DNA of 64,000 nt from Geosiphon pyriformis (GCA_016748015.1 JAAOMT010000684.1:124001-188000), one strand, 5' to 3'. Positions 48,240 to 60,923 are shown, numbered from the stretch's first letter. Notes: generated from the letters alone by a model not told the origin. Made by a program: numbers and translations.

Positions 48240-49615
48240 GAATTTGAATGAAATATTTTTAAATTGTTTGGTAAAATTTTTCAAAAGAACAAAAACAAGT
48301 GAAAATAATTTTCTTGAGAATAAATATTCTGCTTAAATTGATTTATAACAGGAATTTCTTCTTTTAGATATCGAATTAGGAATACTTGTAATAATAATTA
48401 CTATTTCCTAGTAACTTGCTAACCTCTTTGTGACAATCCTTTGTTTAATTGAGAAATTAATTGAAATTAATATTGTATTACTCTATCCAAAGATTGATGT
48501 TGATCATACCTTTAATAATACTGCTCCCTATTTTCTTATTCTAGAAATTAAATGACATCTATCATGTGCATCGGCCAAATATTACCTGTGTTGGAATGTA
48601 AACCCTATTTTCTGATATTTGAAAGGATAAAATGACATCTATAATCAGATATTGACCCTTTTTTGTTAGAAAGGGATGTACCATTTCGATTGTTCTAATC
48701 ATATTTATAGACAAAGTAAAAAGATTTAACTCTATTCGGAAGAAACTTTTTGCCAACATAAAAAATTTATTATTATTATTAATGAAAGGAGAACGTTCTG
48801 ACTTATATATAAATTGTCCTGGAAAGGAAATTTATATTTGAGCAAAAGTTTCAAATACTCCTTAATTAGAAAGGAACCTCAATTTAGTTTTTTTATTTAT
48901 GAAAAAGGAACTATCCCCGATATGTATTCGAATGACAAGTGAAATAAATTTTAATAATTTTTTAGTTAAAAGAATTATTTAAATTTGTGATTTTTCATAT
49001 TTATGAATATTCATTTCTTCGCTTTTTTGTAAAGTTTCAAAATTTAAGTGTCATTAATTAGTTTTTATTAATTCTTATGTCTTTTTTTTTCATTAAGTAA
49101 AAAGTCAAGAATTAAATACTTTAAACATATTAAAATGGATAGGTCTGCTGCTGCGGTTTTCTTGAACCTTAATCCTTTAGACTTAAAATAAAAAATTAGG
49201 GGTTATTTTGAATAAAATAGTTTAATAGATGAGTTACAGCTTTCACAATAAATCAATCATGAAAATTTTCTTTTGGACCGAGAAAAAGAAATTTTATAAG
49301 GTTAAGTTCTAGGATCATATTTATTCAGATATGGTAAGTCCCAGAGACTTGAAATTTTTTCAATAAAAATAAATAAAACTAAACGATTACATCGACAAGA
49401 GCATTCAAAAGATATTGAGTTTTTCATAATGATATTGCATATAGAATATTTTACATATTTATTTTCTTTGTAATTTAACTCATATTTATACAAAACTACA
49501 GAGATTCTATACATTTTTACAGATATATATTTTAAACGAAACACAACAGAACAGAACAGAACATGAATAAAATGATAGTAATTTTTTATCGAGAATATAA
49601 TTTTTTTCTTGAATT
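48240..49615. other. Intergenic
   Basis: Upstream region of paralog A and downstream region of the HMG gene. A 65-codon minus-strand ORF (48562-48759) ends in a possible GTAATA donor but leads nowhere. No gene is supported. Confidence 0.5.
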
Positions 49616-50872
49616 TTAAGATGAAACAGTTGGCTGAAATTGCCCTAAAAAAGCAGTATTACCGTAATTTTCAAATGATTCAATTGGCAGTGAGGGTAAC
49701 TTTATTGTTGATGATTCTTGTGAACAGAGAGTGTCAAAAAAATTGGAGGGAAATTCGTCAATGGTTAAAGTGTCTTCGTCAATCTCAGCCTCAATTGTAG
49801 TGGATTCATGATCGGTTTGAGAAACAAGAGATTGTTTTCGAGATGGTACCGGAGTACTTGTACCCCAAACGTGATTTCCTAAACAGACTCCCAAAGGATA
49901 GGGTGATTCATAGAAGTGAGATTGATTATTTAAAATCGGAGGAAGCAGACAGTAATGGGTATGTATTAATTGTGGCGCTGACGCTGACGCTCGAGAAGAA
50001 ATGGGAGATTTAAAAATTGGAGCCAAGTTAATATTACAGTTTGGAACATCCTTTGACCAGCAGTGAATGTTTTCATCAACCAATTTATTGCCATTAAATG
50101 AAATATTGGAATAAATATTTGAATAGATTGGAGCAATATTTGAAGAATGAGATTCTTGAAAATCATTGATTGAAGTTTGTGAATGCTGAGAAGATTCAAA
50201 AAATCCTTCCGAAAGTTGAATGATTGGAGAGGTTGAGGCTGAGCAGGAGATATCTTGGTGAAAAATCGAATGTTGATTGGTTGAGTGTTCGGTAGAAAGC
50301 GAAAAATTTTCGTTTGGAATGGATCCAAAATTAGAGCTAAGATTTGGGGATAACATTTTTCGTTGAGCAATTGGACGGGCCAGAGCTAAGGGATCAATGT
50401 AAAAGTTCGATCCTTGGGTGATAGTGTTTGAGAAATCATTGATTTCCTGTTGGGAAGGATGATAGTATTCTTGGTTTGATAAGATATATTGTTCTGAGCC
50501 ACGACGAAGATAAAGTTTTTCCGCTTGCAAGGATAAACGCGTGTAAGTATCTTTAACAAACTCTGATTCTTGTTTCCAAGAACGTGAAATCATTGGACTA
50601 AGCTCAGTCATAGAAAGATGAATTCCCTGACTCTTGAGATATTGAACATACTCTGCTCGATAGATGATAAAGGCGTTCGGAAACCGTGCTAAGGTTTTTT
50701 TGGTAGAAATTTTTGAGACCAATCGTTCGGCATCAGTAATTGGAGGAAAAGGTAGAGGAATAGGGGGCAAAACAGTTGTTGGTTTTTTCGTTGCAAACCT
50801 CAATCTATGTTGCATCGTACCGTTTTTTTTATTTGAACCGCCCTGTCTTTTGGTTTCTTTCATGTTTGGCAT
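49616..50872 (-). CDS. Divergent HMG-box protein
   Basis: An intronless ORF of 418 aa. A basic N-terminus (about residues 1-35) is followed by a Pro-rich PPIPLPFPPITDAERL and one HMG box (about residues 53-128): RFPNAFIIYRAEYVQYLKSQ, HLSMTELSPMISRSWKQESE, then a third helix ending LYLRRG. The Phe-Pro-Asn-Ala-Phe and Ser-Trp hallmarks of MATA_HMG boxes are present. The remaining 290 residues are Ser/Asn/Gln-rich with Pro-rich patches and an acidic stretch near the C-terminus (TIEAEIDEDTLTIDEFPSNF), as in many fungal transcription factors. It lacks the KPDFPPDLT leader and the leucine-rich end of the three tandem genes, so it is a separate branch of the family. It is probably a nuclear regulator. 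Confidence 0.88.
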   Translation of the reverse strand: MPNMKETKRQGGSNKKNGTMQHRLRFATKKPTTVLPPIPLPFPPITDAERLVSKISTKKTLARFPNAFIIYRAEYVQYLKSQGIHLSMTELSPMISRSWKQESEFVKDTYTRLSLQAEKLYLRRGSEQYILSNQEYYHPSQQEINDFSNTITQGSNFYIDPLALARPIAQRKMLSPNLSSNFGSIPNENFSLSTEHSTNQHSIFHQDISCSASTSPIIQLSEGFFESSQHSQTSINDFQESHSSNIAPIYSNIYSNISFNGNKLVDENIHCWSKDVPNCNINLAPIFKSPISSRASASAPQLIHTHYCLLPPILNNQSHFYESPYPLGVCLGNHVWGTSTPVPSRKQSLVSQTDHESTTIEAEIDEDTLTIDEFPSNFFDTLCSQESSTIKLPSLPIESFENYGNTAFLGQFQPTVSS

Positions 50873-51089
50873 TTGATAAAGCTTTAGATTTTTTGTCTTA
50901 ACTTACGGCAAATTTGATCTTCACTTTTTATTTTGAGTAAAAGGAGGAGTGAAGAAAAAAAAAAGCAAAGGAAAGGAGATGGTCTTTATATAAGATATTT
51001 TGATGCAGATAAGACAATGAAATAAATGTGAAATGTATAGAATAAATATATATTTGAACATGCACTAGGTTTTCAATTACTTGCTCTAA

Positions 51090-51192
51090 ATTTATTATTA
51101 TTATTTATTATTATTATTATTATTTATTATTTATTATTTATTATTTATTATTTATTATTTATTATTTATTATTATTTATTATTGTTGTTATG
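51090..51192. repeat. (ATTT)(ATT)n microsatellite
   Basis: About 100 bases of alternating TTATT and TTATTATT units. Confidence 0.93.
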
Positions 51193-52062
51193 ATCGTTAT
51201 TATTAAATTTCTCTTTAGAATTGATCGTGAGTACCTTCAAGTTTTTACTTTCCTTTCGTTGATTTGTGACATATAAATTTTTATTGTAATATTTTTAACA
51301 TGATCTTTTTTGAATTCAAAGATTGCCATTTCGGATTTTTTTAATTTTAGTTTAGATTCAATGGGCTATAATTAGAGAGTTCTTTAAATTTTTAAGAGCA
51401 TTTATGGGAAAAGAATATCAAATTCAAACCTGTTTTTTTTTATTGTCCAGTACTACTAATGATTTTTTTACAACAATGGGCTTCCTTTCATTGAAGTCAT
51501 TGATTTTAAAAAAGACTGAAATAAATCTGGTGACGTTTTTTTTTGTGACACCTTAAAATGAAAGGGGTTAACCAATTCTGAAGAGTAAAATAATTTGAAA
51601 AAGGATTATATATAATTTTTTGATAAGAGAAAAAAAAATTTCTCATTTTATATGAAAACACCATTTTGTATTCTGAAATATAATATTTCTTTGTATTTAC
51701 AATTGTAATTTCTGATGTTTAATTTTACATAATTAACCGGTAAGATTTCTAGAAAAGGGGGTGGTGGAGTACACGATTCAAGGATCCTAAACTAAAATTA
51801 TTTTTAGAATAATGTAATTGATTTTGAGTTTTTTTAACAAATTCATAATTAGTTTACTGAAGATCACATCATTTTGATTTAATCATTTCTTTTGTTTCAC
51901 AAAAGAGTTAAACCTTTTAAATGATAAATTTTATTTAGGTTGATAAAAGATATGTATTACTTTTATTTTTGTAATTGTACCTTTTTGCTTATTTTATGAC
52001 CGTGCTGCGTTACCAATTTATTTTCAAAACGAAAATGTATTCTTTGTATGGGGTAAACAGTT

Positions 52063-52063
<1 letters not shown>

Positions 52064-52108
<45 letters not shown>
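52064..52108. repeat. Poly-T tract of 45
   Basis: An uninterrupted run of 45 T. It could be the A-tail of a minus-strand retroposed copy, but no element was recognised to its left. Confidence 0.95.
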
Positions 52109-52114
<6 letters not shown>

Positions 52115-53085
52115 CATTAAAAAATTTGAATTGTTTCTTTCTCAAAAGTTTAATGAGATTGTATTAAAAGTTGAATGATGTTTTCTAAATAAATTGTTCT
52201 TTCGTATCCTGGTGAAACCATGTCCCCCATTTCGAATTTTAAAAAAAAAAACTGGAATATTGTTTTGAAAATAGACTGAATTTATTAATAGAGATTTTTA
52301 TATATATAACTCTGCTTTATTTATTTAAACCAGTTGCGCGCAGGATTAACGTATAATATAATATATATATATATATATTTTTATATTTCGATTTAATAAA
52401 TCGTTTTCAAAAAGTCTCGGTGATTTAATTTCAAAAAAAAAAAGATGAGTTTTACGCTTTAGTCTAATGTAATATCAAAATTAAGCGCCAAAATCGGCAA
52501 AATCTAGACACATGTGACATAATACTATACATAAATAGATACGAAATTTGACGATTTATTCCGAAAATAATTTCAAATGGGTTTCCAAAAAAGTTTGGTT
52601 CCAAAAAACATTTTTAGATGTTTTTTCTGCAAGACGAAATGTGAGTTTCCCGAAATAGTTTTTCCCAGATTTGATCTAATTTTTAATTTTTTTTTTTTCA
52701 AGTCTTTTTTGAATGAATATTAAGGATAACCCCCGAGTAAAACGAAATTTTTTGTAACAAAAATAAATAAATGAAATTTGGTTTCTATTTGGAAAATTTT
52801 ATTTCTGATAAAAATTTATCAAAAATGAGTATTAAAAAAATAATAATCAAACTGATGATCTTATAAATATTAATAAACTCACATTTGCATGAGACTATGC
52901 AAAGTGAAGTCTCTAGCGGATCATTAAGTTAAATTTAGACTAATATGTTTTAGTTATATTATCATTGTGAATGGTAATAGAAAAGAACCTTGAATAAAAT
53001 TGTTCCGTTACGCCCTCCAACAGATTTTTTTTTCCAACTTATTCTTTATGAAGAAAATCCCCCAAGTCTAAATTTGAGTTCTAGA

Positions 53086-53086
<1 letters not shown>

Positions 53087-53128
<42 letters not shown>

Positions 53129-53130
53129 TT
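53087..53130. repeat. (ATT)n microsatellite
   Basis: About 14 ATT units in gene-free DNA. Confidence 0.95.
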
Positions 53131-55898
53131 GTAAAGAAAATTTAAAAAGATTAATACTTTTTAGATATAGATAAATTTTAAATTAAACTTCCCTGCATTA
53201 ACGAGTGCTATGGTCTTTAAAATCTTTAGCTCTGTGTGACCAAATATTAAAAATATGAATCTTCAAAGCACATATTGATAATTCTCTTCTTAATCTAAAT
53301 ACCGAATCATTAGAATTAAAAATAGCTCGGGAATTCAAAATAATATCTTTATTTATTTTATTTCTAATAAAAGAACTCTAATCTTTACTACTTGTTTAGT
53401 TTAGAATGAACCAACTTTTTTTTTTGATATACAATAGCATGCAATGCATATCAATCTTGGATTGTTGAACCACAATAATTTTTTTGTGGGAATACAAATT
53501 TTTTTATTAAGTCTGTACCGCACGGAAGACAGCGTCGTGTACCGTAAACAGGTAAAAAACTAGAATAAACTTGATTCGTGTTGATCAACTTCTTCCAGAA
53601 GTTTCTTTTAAAAAAATGAGGGAATCTTGCATATTAATCATTTCGATAATCTCGGAAATTAAACATTTGAAAATCTATATATTTGCTTGAAATTTGCAAA
53701 GAACTTTGGAAATAATTTTATTCATGATTATATTTTTTTTTTTAAAGATTTTAAAAATGATAGAATAAATAATATTTTTTTTTTTGGGTTCACTTTCAAA
53801 GAATTAATAATCAAAGAAAGAATTAATTTTATTCATCTTTTCAATTTTGAAATTCTAAAGAAAATAAAAAATCGAAAACAATATATATATTATTAGTGTT
53901 ACTTCATGGATGGTTAAACATGAGAAAATACGTAAGACTTTATAAATTTTTTTTTCAAAGGTCATGTAAAAGAAACAATAAACTATTCCTTTAATAGATG
54001 ATGTTTATTATTAATTAACTCAAAAAAAGATAATTTTAAATCATCTTCAAGTAACTTAGTAGAATTTATAATTAAATGAAGTTTATCATTTTCACTTTAT
54101 AAAGTAAAAAATTGAAACGATTAAAAAAATTAATTATTTACTGTGATATAAAAGGTTTTTTTTATGCCGAATTTATTAATTTGATTCTCAAAAGAATATA
54201 TTAATACTTTGAGTTTCATAAAAATATTTGATTTCCCTACTTGTGCAATTATTAGTTGAAAATAAATGCTAAGGTATTTTAAGACTAAAAATGGCTGAAC
54301 AGCAGCATATTAAAAGGAGAACAAAGAAAATTCTTTTAAAAAAAAACTCAAGTCAGGTTGATTCATAGTAAAATAATGTTTATTGTCTCTTGATTGGAAG
54401 GAATTATAATTAGATTTTGTGTATAAAAATAGACTTTTTATAAGTCATTTTACTATTTTTATTAAATCTTTGTAGAACATTCTTTTTAATCTTATTCTAA
54501 AAACAGGTGCCCTAAAAGTTCCCATTCAAAAATTGAATAAAACCTGGATTAGAGTTTATTAAAAATGAAACTAGATTTTTTGTAAGCTAGTGAATACCCT
54601 TTCAGTAATTTTTCGTATTTTCTCATTATCCTGTAATTGGTTTAGCAAATTTCAATTATACACTTATAAAGTAGAAATTTTTCTTTCCAATATAGGTCAA
54701 GGCAAAATGGAATTTCAACAAGATATTATCAAAAGGATCGGGAATTCATGGTACATTCAACGTAAAACCTATCATTCCATTTTTAGAGAATAATAAGAAA
54801 TTTGGGTTTGGAGTTACTTCGTTTTTTGTGTCCGAAATTTTCGATTTTAATCAACTTCGCGCATATATCTGGAATATTGACTGATTGAAACTTTTTTTCT
54901 CGGTTCACAAAACTAAAATGATCTCATTCTTCCAAAATAGATACTATGTGAAAAATAAATAAATTATCACATACTATCTTTATCTTGGAGAAAAAAACAT
55001 TTTTTTTTTGACATGTCAGATATAGATCATTAATTTTTCCCAAGACAAAGGACTTTAATAAAAAAGGAAATATCAAAGAGGCGTAAAATCTAAAAATAAA
55101 CAGGCATCACAGAACAAAAATTTTGTACAAGGTAATTCAACGGGGAAATCAAGATCTAGATGAATTATATTGTGTGTTATCGAAATACTATAATTTTTAT
55201 CGAGTTTAATTTCAAGCTTTCAATTAAACTATCCCACAATCTACAGCGAAAGGAATTTTTGGTGGGTAAAACTTTTATGGTTTACACCTTTTTCTTAGAA
55301 AAATTTTAAGTTTCGTGTATCGGAAAGAATTTTTCCACAAAAAGTTAAAGCTTTCCGGACGGGACATATTTACTTGCTGAGTTTTTAAATGGAAAATTTT
55401 ATTGTTGAAAATTTAATTATGTGCCTTTATATTTTTAGCTTTTTTCTTTTAATGATTATTATAATAAAGCGGAATTAATCATGAGATTATCTACAAAATT
55501 GCTTTTTCATATAATTGGAGAAGAGTTTTTTTGTATTTCAATTGAAAATTTATAGCAAAATAAAAGATTCATATGAATAAATTCGAATAACAAATAAAAA
55601 AAAGTCAAATATTTTATTGCTTATGAAAGGGGAATGTAATTTATTTATTTTAATCAAACAAATCAATTTTTTGTAAAATGACTTTTCGTTTGATCATTTT
55701 TGTTAATATTATTATATTTTTTGACAGAAATTATTATTATTTTTTTTTGACAAATTAATTTTAAATGTAAAGATAAATTTTTATGATTACTTTATTTTAT
55801 TTTAGTATATTAAAAATGTAATTATCTTTCTAATTGGCTAATTGTTTTTTTTTTAAAATTTAAAAAATAATAATTTATAAAAATAAACATATTAAAAT

Positions 55899-55913
55899 AA
55901 ATAATAAATAATA

Positions 55914-55967
<54 letters not shown>

Positions 55968-55979
55968 TAATAAATAATC
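55899..55979. repeat. (ATA)n microsatellite
   Basis: About 80 bases of AAT/ATA units with a few AAAT interruptions. Confidence 0.95.
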
Positions 55980-57492
55980 ATGATAATATATTTTAATATT
56001 TAAATTTTGAATTAATAACTTATTTATTATCGTTTTTTTTAATTACTTTATTATGGTATTAAAATATAATTTTTATCATATTTCAAAATTAATTGATATT
56101 TTTTTTTGATTATGTCACTTTTTTAAATATATTCAAAAGAATATAATTATTTTATCAGTGGTTGGTTTCATAGAATTTAATCACTGAATTTTTTCAAACT
56201 TGGTTTATATAGAAAATTATCACTAAATCTCAATTTATTCAGAATTCCCATTTTTTATCTAATATTTGCAATTATAATTTACTAAAATTTAACATTTAAA
56301 AGTTCAAAAATATCACATTATTTGAAGTATCCGAACCTTTAAGACACATGACTGACAAAATTTATTATTTTGATTAACCATGTACAGCCAAATAAAAACC
56401 AGAGATACAAAATAAGGGGAAATAATATTGGAATAGTAGATATACAGCTTACATTATTGTTTCAGAATATAAAATGTGATATTTTAATGACAATAAATTT
56501 CTCATAAAATTTGGAATGTCATGACATTTAGACCATAACCAATGAATTTTAAAGTGAAAACCTCCGGTCAAATAAGGAAGATTATTTATTAAAAATATTT
56601 ATATTTTACCTAATATATTAATATGATATAAATATATCTAGGGAAAAACTAGATGAAATTTTCTATCTCTTTTAAAATCATAATTTTTCCTTATATAATA
56701 ATAACTAAAATTTATTTTCAAAAAGAAATTTCAACTATTTAATTTTTGTGTAGCGAACGTATTTCAAATTGAAAAACGTGCTTAAAATTTTGTTTCATAA
56801 AAAAAGAGGCAACTTTGTAAAAAGTATTTGTCTTACATGGTTACTTGCAATTATTGCTTTTAATATCAGTTAATGAAGATGTTTTTGAATACTACATTTC
56901 TAATTTGGACTTTAGGATATTGTCTACGGAGTCAAGCCTTTGCAGTTTTGATTGTTGAGAATTCTGAAAAAAACATTAAATTTCAAGTCCATGTACTTTT
57001 TCTGTGATAAACTCTAATATTTATTAATTCAATTATATGAACTACATGGGGAACGATAACTTTTATCGTTTACCTAGTGAAAACGATAATCATCATTTAT
57101 CCCCAAACCAAAAAAAAATTGGGACAAATATTATGTTGAAAAGCTGCGAAATTGAACCTGTCTTAATATGACTCCATGAAGGAAAGAATCACCAAAGATC
57201 ACTCTATATTAGCTATTGTAGATTCTCCATTAGCTAAAGTTCAAATTAAATTGTATCAAAGAAAATCTTCTAATGTCAAATTAAGTGAAAATTAAGTGCA
57301 TAGTATTAAAAAAATCAATGGCTTTAGCTTCACATTGTTATTTCGAGTGTTTTGATAGGGCCCTACCTAGTGCAAAATATTCATTAGTTTCAGAAAACGA
57401 GAAAATTATTGATTGTGATAATTATTGATTATGATAAAATTTGAGCAAAAATTTAAAGAATAAAAGAAATACTCTTCTCATCATTATCATAA

Positions 57493-58083
57493 ATGAAAAG
57501 AATATCTCAAAGTTCCTTGTCAGCTCTTTTACCACTCCTTCATTTAAACACACATGTCATTGGATTTACGGAACTACAAGATGAACTTTTTGCACATCAA
57601 ACAGAATCTTACTTTGATGGAACTTTAATCACACAAATGTCAAGGCGTAGAAAAAATATTTGTCTAGAGCCAAAAATACAATTTCGAATTATTCTCAGTT
57701 AAAAGTTGGCGATTTTAATTATTGCAATGATACAATTCAATTCTGGATGCCAGAGAAAGACCACATATTATTGTCATATTTGAATGAAATAGAAAGTGGA
57801 GGCTCAAAACAATAATATTTAGAATCATTAAGAGTTTCGTTAGAGGGAAAAATTTACGAGTAGAAAAATTTCAAACTTATCAAGAATTTAACAATGCTTT
57901 TGATCGTTTCAAATTTTTAACTAAACCTTTGATTCTTATTCTCGAAAAGAAAAATTGTTTTTGGACAAACCTCAGATTTACTCTTCTTAAGTAAGAGGGG
58001 ATCTGTTATTATGGGTCCAAAAAACTCAACTTTTCACTTATGGACACAACCTAATGAATCTAAAAGTATTTTATGCATTATTT
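57493..58083 (+). pseudogene. Decayed coding region, family not recognised
   Basis: A 69-codon ORF (starting MKRISQSSLSALLPLLHLNT, with VIGFTELQDELFAHQTESYF) reads like real protein. It runs into a shifted frame with LKVGDFNYCNDTIQFWMPEK and then others (IIKSFVRGKNLRVEKFQTYQ, and later SDLLFLSKRGSVIMGPKNST). Composition stays protein-like across about 600 bases, but at least three frame changes are needed and no introns fit them. It looks like a broken gene. Confidence 0.4.
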
Positions 58084-58264
58084 CTTCATAAGGTAGGTCA
58101 AAAAATAAGTATCTGTATTTGTGAGATTCTAAAACTCAATTTAAGAAAACATCTTTTCTTGTTTCAAAAACGTGATAACAGTCTACTTCAAATAAATAGT
58201 AGCAAGAATATAGATTTCGAAAATATCGTTTCTTATTCGAAATATCCATTGAGAGGAGGCGACT

Positions 58265-59169
58265 TTGGAATTGGTAATGACGACACAAATAATTGATAGA
58301 AGCGATTCTGGGAATAGTTTCACCGGGAAACTCAATGATGTCTTTTTACCAAAAAAAGCTCTTGATAGTAGCACAGATAATTCCTTACCACCAAGTTCGT
58401 CTCTAAAAACTAAACCTGACTTTTCACCATCTCCTGTTGTGACTAATTCTATTCTTAATTCCAACTCGAATCGAAATTCAAACACCATTTCTAATTTTAA
58501 TTCTAATTCCTACCAAACCATCCCAAACGTGCCCCTGACGATCAATTCTCAAATTCCCAATTCATCCCTTCTGAAAAACAACAGCGCCAACTCAACTTCA
58601 ACTTCAATTTCAACTTCAACTTCAATTAAAAGAACAGGAGGAGGGAACAAGAGAAAAAGGGACATTTCAAAAACAATGAACTACTCAGCCAAAGTGACTG
58701 GCGCTGTTTCTCGAGATGTGGCTAAAAGAAATTTTGAAAAGAGATTATTTTTACAACAATCAGATATTCAACTAAACGACAATAATACTATTTCTGTTGA
58801 GAAGTTAATTACTTATTATGGCCTTTCTTGCAAACAAGATAACGGTAAGCTCTTTGAAAGATTATAGGAAGTTTATTTTAAAATCTCACCTCTTATAAAT
58901 AAGGTTTGCCTGGAGGTACAAATGAAAAATTCTCCATCAACCTATCTTATGATACTATCAAATTGTTCGCGAATTTATATGATAGGATTCATATTGTGGC
59001 TAATGCTTCAAACGAAGTTTACCTATATCGAATAATTTCCGCTGATAATGACACCACTGATATCACGCTTTCCGAGATTCCTACAAATTGTATAACACCA
59101 AATTTGATGCCAATAATACACTTTGGTGTTTTCTGCCAGCTGCCAAGAATGTTTGGAAATTTATTTTAA
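58265..59169 (+). CDS. Ser/Asn-rich hypothetical protein
   Basis: Model: join(58265..58844,58904..59169), 281 aa; the GTAAGC donor and AAG acceptor keep frame. The first 130 residues are Ser/Asn/Thr-rich with simple repeats (NSNSN, TSTSIS). They are followed by a basic GGGNKRKRD patch that could be a nuclear localisation signal, then a more ordered part (AKRNFEKRLFLQQSDIQLND, NEKFSINLSYDTIKLFANLY, HIVANASNEVYLYRIISA). The 3' end is uncertain: an alternative frame after GVF reads SASCQECLEIYF and might splice to the membrane-span ORF at 59.2 kb. No family was recognised. Confidence 0.45.
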
Positions 59170-59208
59170 AAGATATATCCTTAATAAATGGTAACTATTT
59201 TTTAATGG

Positions 59209-59406
59209 TTGCATACTCTTCTAATTATGTCCCTGGCTGATTTATCTTTTGGGCTTTTTATAACTATGATCATTATTTGGAGACGGCGTGAGATTAGCCT
59301 TCCAATAATTTTTCGTAAACATCATCGTCAACCTAAACTTGAGCAGGGAAACATAGATGGCTTGGACATAAATACAATCACTTTTCGTGAAAACGTGGAT
59401 CTTTAA
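59209..59406 (+). other. ORF with a membrane span, possible exon
   Basis: A 65-codon ORF holds a membrane segment (LSFGLFITMIIIW) followed by basic RRREISLPIIFRKHHRQ and an acidic end. It may be the last exon of the gene just upstream or part of the pseudokinase region downstream. No acceptor could be fixed with confidence. Confidence 0.25.
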
Positions 59407-59559
59407 AACCTTTTTTCATTGATTCAGATCAGCTGATTGATCCACTGACGTCCTCAAACATAAATAGTATGTCAGCTAAAGAAGTATGCTAATTTCAAAA
59501 ATGAATTTTAAATTTTCATTTATAAATCTATGTAACTGACATAATTCTTTTTTAAAGTA

Positions 59560-60445
59560 CAAATTCTATTACCTATAAGAATACCATTCGACTATTCAGA
59601 ATCACGAAGGAGTCAAATTACGCTATTCATTGGTTTTGCAATATGCGAATAATGGGACTATTTGGCTCTTAAAGTTGAAAACCTGACTTGGAAAGAAAAA
59701 CTTGCTCTGGCTTCTGACGCTTCTTCTGGTTTGCAACATCTTCACGCTAATGGAATTCTGCACAGATACCTTGTAATATTCGTAATTTTATAATTCTTGA
59801 ATCGCCCGAAACTTCAGTCTTAAGACTTTAACGATTTTAAACTTATTTATTCACAGCATTCCATGAATATTTTGATTCATGATCGTGTTTCACTACTAAC
59901 AGATTTTTGGCTTGTCCAAAATGGTCGACGTCAGTAATGACACACTTCCCAGTCTCTACATGGGATGATACCTTTTATTGATCCTGACCGACTACAAAGT
60001 GCGAGTTATCCTCATGATTTTCGAAGTGATATATGTGGATTAGGGGTCATTTTTTGGGAAATTCGAGCGGTTATTGGCCGAGGCTGGAGAATACAGCTTA
60101 TTGGTGGATATAATAAACGGAAAGCGTGAAACACCAGTTCCTGGTACGCCAAAGGAGTATATTTTACTTTATCAAGAATGCTGGGACTATAATCCCGAGA
60201 ATCGTCCAAATATTGTAAAAGTGGTGGAGCGATTGGAAATTATGCAGGAAAAACAAGAAAAGAAAATCGGTAAATATGAGTTTGATTTCTATAGCCAAAA
60301 ATTGAGAAATAATCTAACAAACGTCTTGTTTGGAAACAATAATTCCCATCCAGTTCCGACAAATAGAAATATACAAACTGAGGACTCACGACAGATTTTT
60401 CTGTCAGTACCCACTATATTGCCACCAACCGGATCAATGGACTAG
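59560..60445 (+). pseudogene. Protein kinase pseudogene with dead catalytic motifs
   Basis: The pieces come in kinase order: LFRITKESNYA, LVLQYANNGTI (hinge), NLTWKEKLALASDASSGLQH and LHANGILHRYL, where the HRD Asp is Tyr. After a plausible intron come HSMNILIHDRVSLLTDFW (DFG changed to DFW), then PFIDPDRLQSASYPHDFRSD, GLGVIFWEI, and in the next frame AEAGEYSLLVDIINGKRETP, CWDYNPENRPNI and a 75-residue tail. At least four frame shifts are needed, and both the catalytic Asp and the DFG Gly are lost. The N-lobe is missing. It belongs to the same broad kinase family as the relics at 25.8-28.2 kb but is more divergent. Confidence 0.85.
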
Positions 60446-60923
60446 AGGAACAAACTAATTTCATCGAAAATATTACGATTCAAAAGATTACTTGATGACT
60501 TGCTTTCTCCTTTGAGACCAGAGAATAGGAAATAAAAGAGGACATATTCATCTCATAGATTCAAGTTCATGCTCTTTTGAAAAATTTACCGTTCACCTGC
60601 CATAATTTGATCTTTTGTTTTATGCAAACTGTCAAATTCCTGCTTATTTCTTTAATTAGCTTTCATGGTCGAGGTTAATGTTTAATTCAGAAAATAGGTC
60701 TCTCAATACTAATCAGAGTCAAGGAGGCAGCGAGGTAAATAAAATATAAAATTTGAATAACATTAAAGATTGTAGACTTTAAAAAGTAAATTTTAGAGTT
60801 CAAGAACAATTAAATTATTAATTAAAATTACAAATATTAATAACAGGCCAAATTTGCAAATATACAATTTTAATACCCAACAATTGTCCGTATTTTGTTT
60901 GGTTTTTTTTCCTCCAAAATCGG
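60446..60923. other. Intergenic between convergent genes
   Basis: A 480-base spacer between the kinase relic and the tail of paralog B. No coding signal. Confidence 0.6.

Larger units (their letters stand above)
50873..57492. other. 6.6 kb gene-free AT-rich region
   Basis: No gene recognised on either strand. Only microsatellites, a long poly-T tract and short low-complexity ORFs are present. The first 300 bases lie upstream of the HMG gene and contain its promoter region. Confidence 0.6.

Noticed and set aside
49966-50370. 134-codon minus-strand ORF within the divergent HMG gene
   Set aside because: Out-of-frame shadow of the Ser/Asn-rich region of the 418-aa protein.
58183-58488. 101-codon minus-strand ORF
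   Set aside because: Antisense of the Ser/Asn-rich exon; the Glu/Phe-rich composition follows from the repeat on the other strand.
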